Shown in pieces: positions 1 to 10,748 of a DNA stretch of 64,000 bases. The stretch covers positions 9,204,725-9,268,724 of the forward strand of contig NC_083344.1 in the NCBI RefSeq assembly GCF_019175385.1, given 5' to 3'. The notes below the pieces were generated by a model. The model ran no database searches and was not told the origin of the DNA. It was given only the letters and a program-made list of their open reading frames with translations. Numbering within the stretch: position 1 is the stretch's first letter; the number at the start of each line of letters is the position of its first letter. A program made the position numbers and the translations under genes. This DNA is from Lycium barbarum (lineage: Eukaryota > Streptophyta > Magnoliopsida > Solanales > Solanaceae).

Positions 1-701
1 CTGATCATTACACCAAATGAATGACTTAAAAGGCTGAGTCTGCAATCTAGCAATAAGGTTCAGCAAAGCACGATCAGAAGTCCAAGTTTCCTTGATTAGA
101 TTATATAAGGAATCATGTGGAACTAATAAGGAGATAGCCAATAGTTCAGATGTAGATTCCCTGGATAAAGCATCTACAGCTTTATTTTCTGCACCTTTTT
201 TGTACTCAATATTAAAATCAAATGCCATTAATTTAGAGATGCCAGCTATTTGGAAATCAGTGAGGATGTGTTGCTTTAGCAGATGCTTCAAAGCTTTTTG
301 ATCAGTTTTAACAACGAATGGTTTACCCAACAAGTAGTGTGACCAATTAGTAACAACAAAAATGAGAGCTAATAGTTCCCTATCATAAATAGACATTGCT
401 TGTTGTCTAGGTGCTAGCGATTTGCTAAAATAAGCTATAGGATACCCTTGTTGCATTAAAACAACTCCTATCCCTTTGCCATTAGTATCAGTCTTAACCA
501 AGAATGGTTTGGAGAAAAGTCTGGCATTGCTAATACAGCAGCAGAAATCAAGGATTGCTTCAACCTTTCAAAAGCAGCAGTAGCATCAGGAGTCCATGCG
601 TAACCATGCTCATGTAATGGTCTACATATAGCACCATACCATTGGATAAATCTCCTATAATAACCAGCAAGGCCCAAAAAACCTCTAAGTCCATCGCTCA
701 A
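1..701 (-). pseudogene. RNase H and RT connection region of the left gypsy element (broken)
   Basis: Frame 701-468 gives the post-RT tether with [12 protein letters not shown]. After a frame change near 480 the sequence continues as RNase H, with ETDTNGKGIGVVLMQ and IAYFSKSLAPRQQ around 400-490 and ALSRES-like wording near 130-170. The acidic Asp in the first motif is visible. The reading frame is lost at several points. The region continues past the left window edge toward integrase. Confidence 0.75.
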
Positions 702-1260
702 CTGCTATAATTTTTCTAGGATCAGTAGATACTCCTTCTTTACTGATAAAATGACCCAAATACTCCACCTTAGGCACTTTAAATGCACACTTAGACATCT
801 TAGCATACAATTGGAACCTCTGCATCAGTTCAAAAACAACATTCACATGCTCAATATGATCAGTCATGCACTTTTTATATATCAATATATCATCAAAGAA
901 AACTAGTATTGTCTTCCCTAACAATGGTCTGAAGACTGAATTCATGAGGTTTTGGAATGAAGATGGGGCATTGGTTAAGCTAAAACGCAGAACCAGGAAT
1001 TCATAATGCCCTTCATGTGTTTTAAAAACTGTTTTATGGGTATCATTTTCGAACATCCTCAACTGGTGATAACTAGCTCTAAGATCAATATTAGAAAACA
1101 CCATTGCACCCCCCAATTCATCCAACAAGTCATGTATAATAGGTACAAGAAATTTGTCCTTTATGGTCAGTTGGTTCAATTCCCTGTAATCAACACATAG
1201 TCTCCAGCTACCATCTTCTTACCAACCAATACGACTGGAGATGCATAAGGACTTGTGCTA
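685..1260 (-). pseudogene. Reverse transcriptase domain of the left gypsy element
   Basis: The 164-residue open stretch 1179-685 reads as the core of a Ty3/gypsy RT. It opens with LNQLTIKDK, continues through SNIDLRASYHQLRM and SLTNAPSSFQNLMN, reaches the catalytic FFDDILIY motif (the YxDD box, with F for Y), and ends in VEYLGHFISKEGV. The preceding CVDYRE wording lies at about 1180-1215 in the same direction. The catalytic Asp pair is present, but the domain is cut off from protease and RNase H by frame changes and stops, so no polyprotein can be made. Confidence 0.85.
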
Positions 1261-1271
1261 TGCAATATAAC

Positions 1272-2187
1272 TCACTGGTCAAGCATCATTTGCACCAACT
1301 TTTCTATAATGTCCTTCTTGACTCCAGGATATCTATAAGGCCTCTTGTTTACTGGATTTGCAGGTTCCACCAATGGTATTTTATGATCAAAAGAACCTCT
1401 ATGGGGTGGAAGAGTAATAGGCAAGGCAAAAATACTAGCATACTGATCAATCAAACCAGATAACTCAGGGACAATTGAATCACTCTGAGCAACATGAATA
1501 TTATGAAAACGACTTCCCTCTTCTTCACCAGATGTCAATGTCAACATAAAAAACTGAGTATCCCCTCCTTTAATTCTATTCACTGTCTTGGCCTTAGTTG
1601 ATTTTAATTGACTACTTGCTCCTCTCAAGACATGTTTCTTGCCTTAATACATAAACTCAATAGTTCTGTTCTTGAAGTCAAATAATATTCTACCCAGAAT
1701 ATTTAACCATTGCACGCCTAAAACAATATCTACATTGCCCAAAGATAGCAATAAGAAATCAGAACTGAATATATTACGTTGCAGAAGCCATTGAAGATTT
1801 CTGCAAACTGAAGTTGTTTGCACCTTCCTTCCATCAGCAACACTGACTGATTATGCCATGATGGTGCTTGCTTGATAGCCTAACATCTTGGCCATTTCTT
1901 GGTCAATAAAGTTATGTGTGCTTCTTGTGTCAATAAGGACTTGCAAGGATCTCTTTTCATGACAAACAACTACCTTTATGGTTTGGTATCATGTTACACT
2001 AGTAAAAGCTTGTAATGATATGGTCATGAATTCATTTACTTCTTCAATAACCTCTGGTACTGGTTCCTCTATTGCTTCCTCAAGAACTGTATCTCTATCC
2101 ATTACTTCTACCATATAAATTTGTTTGTTAGAATTGCACTTATGTCCTGGTATATATTTCTCATCACAGAAAAAACAAAGACCTTTA
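1272..2187 (-). pseudogene. Zinc-knuckle end, aspartic protease and linker to RT (broken)
   Basis: On the minus strand 2187-2120 holds the knuckle half KGLCFFCDEKYIPGHKC. Near 1960-1880 is the retropepsin active-site region, where DTRSTHNFIDQEMAKM is read, so the Gly of the usual D-S/T-G triad is Arg here. A stop follows within about 30 codons. 1628-1272 is an open linker of 118 residues containing PELSGLIDQYASIFALP and LPPHRGSFDHKIPL, the usual stretch just before RT. Protease function is excluded by both the active-site change and the stop. Confidence 0.75.
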
Positions 2188-2474
2188 TGTCATACCCCAC
2201 CCTTGGTAAGGCGTGACTGGCACCCGGCACCCTACCGGAACCGAGTGAACCAACTTATAACTTGCATCCTTCTTGTCTCAAATGGTAAAAATACGGCTAA
2301 GGGCTAAATATGAACATAATATCATGCATAAATATATGTGCAATGAGCTACGATGCCAACATAACTACCGACACAACATAACTAAGCTATACACAGGAAC
2401 TGCCTGCAAAGCCTCTATGAACATGACTGAAATATACAAGTCAGGATAGGGCCCCCGACATACCCTTAATGCAA

Positions 2475-2477
<3 letters not shown>

Positions 2478-2521
<44 letters not shown>
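2478..2521. repeat. (TA)n microsatellite in solo LTR
   Basis: An uninterrupted TA dinucleotide run of about 44 bases inside the solo LTR. Confidence 0.95.
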
Positions 2522-2524
<3 letters not shown>

Positions 2525-2635
2525 CTCGGCAATGCTCCAGGAAGAAGTGGAGCCACTAAACATAACTAGTACCTGAAGCAACCTACGGTGGAAGATCTTC
2601 GTCTCGTCTATCTACACCTGCGGGCATGAATGCAG

Positions 2636-2673
2636 CGTCCACAAAAAGGGACGTCAGTACGAACAATGTACTG
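2636..2673 (-). other. Paired hairpin block conserved between LTR families
   Basis: Two adjacent perfect stems are visible: CGTCC (2636-2640) with GGACG (2649-2653), then CAGTAC (2655-2660) with GTACTG (2668-2673). The LTRs at 11172-11208 and 18695-18731 have the same layout, but stem one is CCCCC/GGGGG there. Changes on both sides that keep pairing argue for an RNA (or cruciform) structure. The function is unknown to me. Confidence 0.6.
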
Positions 2674-2880
2674 AGTATGTAAGGCATGAATAGTAACATG
2701 ATATAAAAATGAAGATAGCAAAAGATAAGGTGAGTAATTATACTTCGTACACTTTCTCAGACCTCTGTCACGTAAATTAACTTGTTTATAGGAAAAAAAA
2801 ACATTTCATACATATCCATACACAATATATACACATTTGCATTCACATACATTTACTGTACATACATCTATCATATCGAT

Positions 2881-2974
2881 ACCCGGCCCTGTCGGGACTC
2901 GGTGTCATCTGTACCCGGCCCTTTCAGGACTCGGTGCCATCTGTATTTGGTCCTTTCGGGACTCGGTGTCATAC
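2881..2974. repeat. 32-bp tandem repeat, three copies, in solo LTR
   Basis: Three consecutive units begin at 2881, 2913 and 2945, each with a CCGGCCCT/GGACTCGG core. A single related unit occurs in the other LTR family near 11338-11366, so the unit is an LTR component that expanded here. Confidence 0.85.
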
Positions 2975-4422
2975 CCAACTGATCAGTAGGAGTGCAATGC
3001 ATACATACATACATATATAAACATTAAAAAAAAATACATAAATGAAATCAACATCATAATTAGCATTATCATTATCACTATATCATTCCTTAAAGGATCA
3101 ACCATAGTAAGATGAAATCGATAGTGTCATGAGAGTATCGAGAACCATGAACTTAGATAGCATTAGAAATATAATCATCATCGCTATATCTCACCTCGAA
3201 AGAACAAGTATTATGAGGTGAGATCAATCACAAAGAATAGTCTCAAGATCATGAATAAGCTCAATAATATCGTAAGGATCATGAGATTAATAGGCTTCTA
3301 GCATTTGTGGAGGCAAGGATATTATAGATATGGTACAAAGGTTTAAAACAAGGAATCATGCCTTTAGAAAGAAAGGGTTTAGCCATACATACCTTTCGGT
3401 TTCCTTGGTCACTTAACGTTTATTCTTCCAATCTCGCAAATCTACACATAAACCATTCATACTATCATTAGGCGCGTTGTCACCCACTTGTCTCAAGCAT
3501 TTAAATAAAATCCCTTTAGGATCTGTCGAAATTCGGGCAGCATCTCCCCTGTTCATATGCCTAGCCCGAAATCATAATCCAGCAACCAACAATAATACCA
3601 ACATCAACCACAATATTATCGACACTAATATATTCCATAAAACGTCCCACACAATGTTCTATCCAATTCCTCCACCCACAAATTCATTATATGATCATTT
3701 AATAACCTTTCCTCCGTAAATAAGTTTAAATCAATATAAAAAAGGTAAGATTCACACCTTTCACTCGCTAGAACCGCAATATCTTCAGTTATCACCCTAA
3801 TTCCAAGCCAAGATTCGCCGCAATACGATATTATAATCACAACTATACGTTATCCGGACCTAAATCTGGAGATTTCACTTAATTTGCATTAAAATTTAGT
3901 GGGCGGAAGTTGGGAGAATTTTTCAGAAAATTTGGGAAATATTTGGAGTGTTGTGGACTGAAAATGAGGGGCTTTAGCCCTTACATAGTGGGTTGAAGTC
4001 GGTGGCACTGTAGCACTGTAGCAGAGCGCGACACTGCTCTGCCCGCCTAACTTGTAACGTCCATAATTCACTACTCCAACATCGTATCGATGAGCGGTTT
4101 GTTGCATTGGAAACTAGACTCGACAAACTTCATTTTAGGATTTTGAAACACTTTAAAACTCCTAATATACCTGGAGATATACCCCTCCAAAGTTGACCCA
4201 AAATTCTGCCAACTTTTGTTTTTCCAAATTTTCGACAAATTTATTTTCTTCGATTTGCTTGGTCCCGGAGTCTCCCGTAGCTTATTATATAAACTTAAAC
4301 CCTTGTAACCATAAGGTTGGTGCATATAATCTTATATATCCTTGAAGGTAACTCCAATAACCATACTTAAAACAACCATCAATACTTATAAATTTCAACG
4401 TACGAAACTACGAGGTGTAACA

Positions 4423-5377
4423 TTAGCCCTCTTTTCATCCATTTCTGCAGCAGTCAACCTTCTACCAAGAATTCTATTAGGCCTTGTTTGTTGTGACTCA
4501 ACTGGTTTTTTGAATGTTGAATATGGGACAGGTGGTTTTTGGAAATTCTGGTGTTTGAATTTATTAGGTGTGGTAATATAGGGGCTTGTGAGTGTCTGAC
4601 TATAGGTTTTAAACCCTAACTCTTGGCTTGAGCTTCAAAAACTTCTTTTTGCAACCTAGCAATCTTATAAGCCTGCATTAATGTCTTTAGTGACTGGATC
4701 TTAACAACCTTATCCAATTCAGGTTTAAGCCCTCCCAAAAAGCAACTAATAGTGTTTTCAGTTGACAGGTGGACACCACCCTAGTTAACAACCTATCAAA
4801 CTCAGATTGGTACTCCTTCACACTACTAGTCTGAGTCAGACTCTTCATTGACTCCTTATGATCCTCAAATTACTCCCCCAAATCTTTCATTTAAGGCTAA
4901 AACAGTTTCAGTCCAAGTAGGATCTAAAACAAAATTTCTAGTCTCTTTGATCAAATAGAACCTCATCCATGGCAAAGAATTGATCAACCTTATACAACCA
5001 GGTTCTCAAGTCATGACCTGAAAACTTAGGAAACTCTAATCTAGAGTATCTAGTAAAGAATTTACCATTGTGTGTATGCCCATTATGGTTCTTCTTAGTT
5101 CGAACTTCAGGTTGCACCTCTATTGGACAGTTTCTATCAACTGAGGAAGACTCAGCTCTCCCTATTTCTTGCTCCTTTCCCCTAGGGTTTATCTGATTAA
5201 TGGTGGCCCTCAATTCACTCAATTTCTTATCAGCTTGCACATTCGATTGTTCATACTAGCCATTCCCTCGATTAATTTCTGCAAGTGATCTTGGATTTTT
5301 GACATCTGATCTTCCATTTCTTCTGGTGGTTTATCTTGATTCTTGATTTTAGTCACAATTTCATTACTTCTAGTCAT
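4423..5377 (-). pseudogene. gag of the left gypsy element (broken)
   Basis: The likely start is the ATG at 5377 (MTRSNEIV), 22 bases past the primer site in the element's direction. An N-terminal coiled, polar part (5377-5219) is followed after a frame change by 5240-4938, with the capsid-like core RLEFPKFSGHDLRTWLYKVD. From 4937 to 4423 only pieces are readable across several stops, including EYQSEFDRLL near 4810 and the pre-knuckle wording RLTAAEMDEKRA next to 4430. The knuckle itself resumes beyond the solo LTR at 2187. Confidence 0.8.
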
Positions 5378-5398
5378 AATCACTGTCGAGAATCGACA

Positions 5399-5410
5399 GC
5401 CCTGATACCA
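5399..5410 (-). other. Primer binding site, tRNA-iMet type
   Basis: On the minus strand TGGTATCAGGGC begins two bases after the LTR end. It differs by one base from the standard TGGTATCAGAGC site complementary to initiator-Met tRNA. Confidence 0.85.
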
Positions 5411-5412
5411 AA

Positions 5413-5763
5413 TGATGCACAAAGTGCAATCAAATTTGAATTAACAGCTTTAAAAGTTGGGAACTTGAAGAATTGTAAGCTAAGTTCAGAGTTCAACCAA
5501 GATATTTAGTTAGAGAGAGAAATACTTAGAGAGATATGAGAAAATTTAAATTCATTGATGATTGATTGTATGAGTTACAAGGTATTTATGAAGTGAATCT
5601 AATCAACTACACAGCTGTCAACTGTTATGCTAACCTGTAACTGATTTCTGGGCTTGTAACTAACTTTTGAACAATACCAACTAACTTTGCTACATTAGCT
5701 AACTAACTAATTCAGCTACTACATTTCATAACAACAACTACTACATCTCATAACATTGCATCA
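5413..5763 (-). repeat. 5' LTR of the left gypsy element (351 bp)
   Basis: It is bounded by the perfect 7-bp inverted ends TGATGCA (5413) and TGCATCA (ending 5763) and lies directly against the primer site. The partner LTR is outside the window. The bases after it (ACTTC, 5764-5768) should recur left of the missing LTR if this is the target duplication. Confidence 0.88.
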
Positions 5764-5909
5764 ACTTCTTTGGAGTTAAAACACTGACACTACAATCCAT
5801 ACATTATCACCAGCCTGTGTTATGCTGATAAATGTCCTGCTTAAGTTTCCTGAACTTTTGACTTTATAGTTACTAGTATTTACTCTAATTTCTATTACCT
5901 TTTTTTTAG

Positions 5910-6643
5910 TGGAGAACCATTAACAGTTCAAGATCCTGGGACACAGATTCACAATTTCTATTATGTCTCTGACATGGTACTGCAATTACTTTTGTTTCCC
6001 TTCGGGGTTTGATCCTTTTAGTACTCAAATATGATGTTTATTTTTATTTAAATTATTTTTTTAAGGTTGATGGGCTCATTTGGCTTATGGAAGGGGAGAA
6101 TACAGGGCTAATCAACTTTGGAAATCCTAGTGATTGTCAAATTTTGATTTAAAGACGATATTATGCTTAATCATATAACATATAACATTGTGAAAACTTT
6201 CTTACCAACTTGTTGTCCAGGTGAATTGACCATGATTGAACTTGCGGAGCTAGTGAAGGAGGTTAGTCACTTGATCCTTTTGAAATTCACATGTAGTTCA
6301 ACTACTTCGATGTGACAAAATAGTATAGATTTTACTGTTATAGTGAATTAAGTTCAATTATTTTAATGCAACAAAAACTAGTTTGCTATCTATACAAAGT
6401 TACTTTCTTGGTCCCAAGTATCACACAAAGAAAGCTAATGTATTTTTGATATTGCAGCTTATCAGTCCTGAGGTCGAGATAAAAAGGGTGGAAAATACAC
6501 CTGAGCATCCGTGACAAAGGAAACCAGACATCACAAAGGTGAAAGAACTCTTAGGATGGGAACCAAAAATCAAATTGCTCAATGGCCTTAAACTGATTGA
6601 AGAGGATTTTAGACTAAGACTTGGGGTATCAAAGAAGATATGA
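5910..6643 (+). pseudogene. UXS: UDP-glucuronate decarboxylase (UXS) 3' end, pseudogene
   Basis: Four exons can be read with phase-consistent GT/AG introns: 5910-5976 (GEPLTVQDPGTQ...YYVSDM), 6066-6129 (VDGLIWLMEGENTG), 6221-6261 (ELTMIELAELVKE) and 6458-6643 (PEVEIKRVENTP, RKPDITKVKELLGWEPK, EEDFRLRLGVSKK then stop). This is the C-terminal part of UDP-xylose synthase, the NAD-dependent enzyme that makes UDP-xylose for cell-wall polymers. The catalytic N-terminal exons are absent. A TGA at 6512-6514 lies where the family has Arg, and several conserved residues have drifted. The gypsy LTR ends inside what should be the upstream intron, so the 5' exons may lie left of the window or be lost. Confidence 0.85.
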
Positions 6644-6838
6644 AGAGAAAAGTGACAAGAATTTTGCATGCTAAACTATCCAACCAATATGTGATGCAAT
6701 ATTTTTTTTTCTATCCTTGTGAACACTTTCATCTTTGTACTCTATTTTATGATCTAGTCATGGTATATTTCTCATAGCAATATGCTTCTGCAATTTTCTA
6801 ATACTTTCTATACCTTTTTTTTTCTGGCACAAAGATTT

Positions 6839-7036
6839 TGAAGGTAATTGTGCTGAGTTACTCATTTCATAATCTAGCGGCTTTTGGGTTGTTCAACCTT
6901 GTGTATTTTGTTAAACTATTCAATGCAAAGTTTTAAATGAAGGTAATTGTGCGGAGTTACTCATTTCATAATCTAGCGGCTTTTGGGTTGTTCAACCTTG
7001 TGTATATTGTTAAATTATTCAATGCAAAGTTTTAAG
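6839..7036. repeat. 99-bp tandem duplication downstream of the UXS relic
   Basis: The unit starting TGAAGGTAATTGTG at 6839 recurs at 6938 with only a few mismatches. It lies in the presumed 3' flank of the UXS pseudogene. Confidence 0.9.
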
Positions 7037-7955
7037 TTTCTCTTTCTTTCTTTTTTCTTTTCTCTAATAATTATTGTTGGGATAAGACATCAGTACCCTC
7101 CTGAATTATATTCAAAGTTTCAGGAACATACATTTTCTTTACAAGTGTCCTATTACCCTGAACTATTTTGAAGTCTAATAAACGCAACACCAAGTGTTGA
7201 CATGGCTAATCTATTTCATTTTTTCCTTATGTTTACTTTTTAAATCCAAAATATAATGGAAATCTAACTTTATATTTAGAACAATGAAAAGAACAATTGT
7301 TATTGTTATTGTAGTTGTATGAACTTAAAAAAGAATTGGAGGCGCTAAACATATTCTATGGTTATTGAAGTTTTGAAATTGAGATTCAAGGCTAAACTCA
7401 TTCTAGATACTTAGTTGTTGTTTAGATTCGAAAATGGAAAAAGAATTTCGAATCCACCATTGTTGAACCTTAAAAAAGCTTGAAAAACAAAAAATGGGTT
7501 TGTCGAAATTCTTGTTTGGTTGCCAAACTGATTACTGGACTTTGGTGATGATGTTGTTGTGAAGTTGCAGTTGAAATTTAAGCTTGATTATTGTGGATTT
7601 GATTGAGTTTTTGTTGAATTTTGAGACCCAAAAATGAAGAAGATGAAGAACATTGCGCCTAATTAAAGTTCTTGAAAATCAACCTTTTGTAATGTTAATT
7701 AGTTATGTATACTAATTAATTGTAAACTTGTCCAATTAAAAAATGATACGTGTCCATATTATTAAGAAATTAAAAAAAAAACAGTAAGTGGGAGTTGATG
7801 CCTAAATCTCTAGCTGAATAACTTAGCATTCAACCATGTGCATCATTCAACTTTTTCGGAACATAAGTGTTAGTAGTTAATATTATATCAAGTCTAGAAA
7901 ATATGTGTATAAAATACCTAATTTTATGGGAAGACTGTGGTTCACGTGACAGCTA
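7037..7955. other. AT-rich intergenic stretch, no gene seen
   Basis: No coding similarity is recognised on either strand. The sequence is AT-rich, and short open frames here have no recognisable domains. Confidence 0.7.
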
Positions 7956-7959
7956 CCAT

Positions 7960-8990
7960 CCTTAGTCATAACTACCAATCTAGCACTTACCCACCCACAA
8001 CCACCATCCTCAGCCACAACTACAACCACTAACCACCATATATAGTCAGTCATTACCGACATTAGCCACAATTTACCATCATCACCAGCAACACACCATT
8101 GCATCCACGATCCACCATTGCATCCACTATTCACTACGACAATCACCACTATAGTCACCATCATATATCGGTAACCACCATCTTCGTTCACCACCTCAAT
8201 TATCTATCACTCTCATTCACCATAAATATCAGCCGCCACCACCAACTACCACATCAACAACCACCATATTCAGGCCACTATACCACAAGATACTACCCAC
8301 AACCACCATCATCAGTCAACACCGTCCCTGATCGACATACACAATCACTACCATCCTCAGCCACAACTACAACCACCAATCACCATATATAGTCAGCCGT
8401 CACCAACATTAGCCACAATTTGCCATCATCACCAACAAACACGATTGCATCCACTATTCACTACGACAATCACCACTATAGTCACCATCATATATCGGTA
8501 ATCACCATCATCGTTCACCACCTCAATTATCTATCACTCTCATCCACCATAAATATCAGCCGCCACCACCAACTACCACATCAACAACCACCATATTCAG
8601 GCCACTATACCACAAGATACTACCCACAACCACCATCATCAGTCAACACCGTCCCTGATCGACACACACAATCACCACCATCCTCAGCCACAACTACCAC
8701 CACCAATCACCATATATAGTCAGTCGTCACCAACATTAGCCATAATTTTCCATCATCACCAGCAAACACCATTGCACCCACTATTCACTACGACAATCAC
8801 TACTATAGTCATCATCATATATCGGTAACCACCATCATCGTTCACCACCACCGCCAACTACCATATCAACAACCACCACATTCAGGCCACTATACCTCAA
8901 GATACTACCCACAACCACCATCATCAGTCAACACCATCCCTGATCGACACACACAATCACCACCAATAGCCATCACCATCACAAACCACC
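7960..8990. repeat. CAC/CCA-rich minisatellite, three long units
   Basis: Long units recur at about 347 then 327 bp spacing, using the AGTCAG landmark at 8044, 8391 and 8718. The first unit has an extra ~20 bp internal duplication of the ATTGCATCCAC portion, and the third lacks an internal block of about 45 bp. Within units there are many CCACCA/CATCAC trinucleotides. Open frames on both strands (e.g. 8099-8392, 8420-8719) are by-products of this composition and have no domain. Confidence 0.88.
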
Positions 8991-8999
8991 ATGTAATTT

Positions 9000-9860
9000 T
9001 CTAAAAAAAAATTGTTCATATAGTATTAGATAATTTAGTATTTTTAAAATTTTATATCATTAATTTATAATTAAGACAAGTTTTATAAATTCAAATATTA
9101 AGAAAATAATCAATCTTAATTATTTTGTATTCATATTTTAATACATTTCAATCTTAATAATAATGAAAGCCAAAGTAACCTCAAGAAAATTTCACTAATT
9201 GTTTTAGAAAAAGGCATAACTAGGGCTAGGAGTAGATGTTCTGGTTGTCAAATTGGATTTGAAAATTTCGATTTGAATTTTCGATTTTTGAATTAAAGAA
9301 ATTACAATCCAAATAAACTCGACTGGGTTGAATTTTTTAAGTTCAGTTTCTGATGAATCAACTTGGATATTTTGAATTTTCGGTTTTGAATTTTGAGCGT
9401 TTATGACTGACTCATTAGGAACGAAATTCATGTACCGTAGTTATCTAGTTACGGGTCTTAGCATAAAGTGAAATCAAATATGTGGATTCAGCAAAGAGTT
9501 GTTACCACTAAACCAAAAAGTATCAAGTCATATAGTTCAGTTCTACATTATTCATCTATTTCATTGGACGCTGACTTATTCTTAGTAATGAAATAAAATC
9601 TAGCTCTGCAAGCTATATTATATTTAATTTAGTAGAAGATTTTACATTGGACTTAATATTATAATGGATAGGGTCGTATGATACTAATCTATTGGACCTT
9701 TGGACTAATTAGTTGGGAACATATAATATCGGTAGGGCTAAATATAAAGTATAAAAATTTCGGATTTTCAGATATCCAAAAATTCAAAATACAAAATTCG
9801 GTATCCAAAGAATTTAAAAATAAAATCTAAAGTCCAATTCATAATCCAAAAACATTTTTT
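9000..9860. other. AT-rich, probably old DNA-transposon debris
   Basis: Repeated short motifs (ATTTGAATTTT, CCAAAAATTC) on both strands at 9240-9400 and 9755-9850 look like the arms of a decayed foldback or hAT-like element that also reaches 10340-10445. No gene is seen. Confidence 0.45.
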
Positions 9861-10337
9861 GCGCGGATTGCCCTTCTTTTGGGGTGGTCTTTAATTTTTG
9901 TCCCTCAAATTGCTAGCCTTTAATTTTTACCCTTCGCTTACAAAGGTGGCCGAAAATACTCCGAGGTTTTGAGTTTGAACTCTCGCTCAGTCAAAAAAAT
10001 CGCAAGGCAAGACTTTTGCAGAAAGTTTGCCTTATGTGGCAGACTATGCGTTAAGGTATAACTAAAAGTCTGCTATCTCGGGCAGAGTTTGGCTTACAAG
10101 ACAAAGTCAGCCGCCTCCAGTATAAGTTCTATGTAACTTCGCCCGAAGAGGCATAGGTTCATAGAAACCTCTGCCTTTGCATTATTATTAATATTTTCGA
10201 CTCTGCTAAGTTTCGAACCCATTATCTCAATTTGTTTTCGGCTACCTTTTTAAGTGAAGGAAAAAAATTAAGGACATGCGGATTGAGGGGAAAAATTAAA
10301 GACCAGTCCATATGAAGGACAATCGTGCAAATTGCCC
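9861..10337. mobile_element. MULE-type foldback MITE (family M, copy 1)
   Basis: The ends are long inverted repeats: the left reads GCGCGGATTGCCCTTC followed by GGTCTTTAATTTTTG, and the right is its counterpart (AATTAAAGACCA then GGACAAT). The interior contains short palindromic GGCAGA/TCTGCC motifs. Related copies lie at 25854-28463 and 47340-47788. The latter shows an 11-bp target duplication, which points to a Mutator-type transposase acting in trans. The target duplication of this copy is unclear. Confidence 0.7.
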
Positions 10338-10625
10338 ATCTAAAAAACAACCAAAAATCTAATAATTTGGATTTCAATTTGAATTTAGGGTTGACCCAAA
10401 CTATGTCCATTCGAGGTTGGCCCAAACTATGTCCACCCTTAGTTAGAGCCTAGGGGTACTTGCAATAGAAGTTGAAAAAAGTACCGAGTATTGTATGTAA
10501 TTAAAAGTTTGAACTGTTTGCTAACAAAAAAAGAAGAAGTGTGAATGTGTTTAAACATACATTCTCACTCGAAAAAAAAAAAACTGTGAAAATTTAAAAT
10601 ATACGAGTAAAAATTAGTATTTGTT
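10338..10625. other. AT-rich spacer, no gene seen
   Basis: It includes short GGTTGACCCAAACTATGTCC-like direct repeats at about 10390-10434, and nothing coding. Confidence 0.55.
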
Positions 10626-10748
10626 GTAAACTGCTTGTACATATTGTCCGCTTTGGCGCACCTCACGGCTTTAAAACGCGTATACGAAGGAGGAGGGCCA
10701 CCAGGCACCATAGCTCACTTGTATAAATTGTCCGCTTTGGGAACTTCT
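10626..10748. repeat. Left unit of a ~92-bp tandem array split by a retrotransposon
   Basis: The block with CACCTCACGG, AACGCGTATACGAAGGAGG and GTCCGCTTTGGGAA matches the units at 21448-21690 on the far side of the gypsy element. The last five bases, CTTCT (10744-10748), are the target-site duplication. Confidence 0.85.

Larger units (their letters stand above)
2188..4422 (-). mobile_element. Solo LTR (about 2.2 kb) of another gypsy family, inserted in gag
   Basis: The insertion begins TGTCATACC and ends GGTGTAACA, an imperfect TG...CA inverted end. It interrupts the gag zinc-knuckle frame exactly: DEKRA is read to its right and KGLCFF to its left on the minus strand. I see no primer site or coding domain inside. 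It shares the conserved paired-hairpin block (2636-2673) with the LTRs of the element at 10749-21447, in the same orientation, which supports an LTR identity and minus orientation. The target duplication appears to be CTTTA on the left, with a right copy damaged by a small loss. Confidence 0.72.
1..5763 (-). mobile_element. Degenerate Ty3/gypsy retrotransposon, truncated by window edge
   Basis: Read on the minus strand, this runs 5' LTR (5413-5763), tRNA-iMet-type primer site (5399-5410), gag, zinc knuckle, protease, reverse transcriptase and RNase H. Integrase and the 3' LTR lie beyond position 1. PR-RT-RH order with this RT wording is Ty3/gypsy. The short 351-bp LTR and the CFFCDEKY-type knuckle suggest a Reina-like chromovirus, which is an inference. 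Every coding part is interrupted by stops or frameshifts, and a foreign 2.2 kb LTR sits inside gag, so the copy is old and inactive. Confidence 0.88.

Noticed and set aside
6421..6669. 82-codon antisense frame over the UXS last exon
   Set aside because: Shadow of the exon. The sense strand carries the recognisable UXS residues.
8099..8719. Two similar ~98-codon His/Pro/Thr-rich frames
   Set aside because: Generated by triplet-rich minisatellite units, and an opposite-strand frame exists as well.
7960..8990. Possible CRISPR-like repeat-spacer array
   Set aside because: Units are long, irregular and triplet-based in a plant nuclear context, with no unique spacers and no cas genes.
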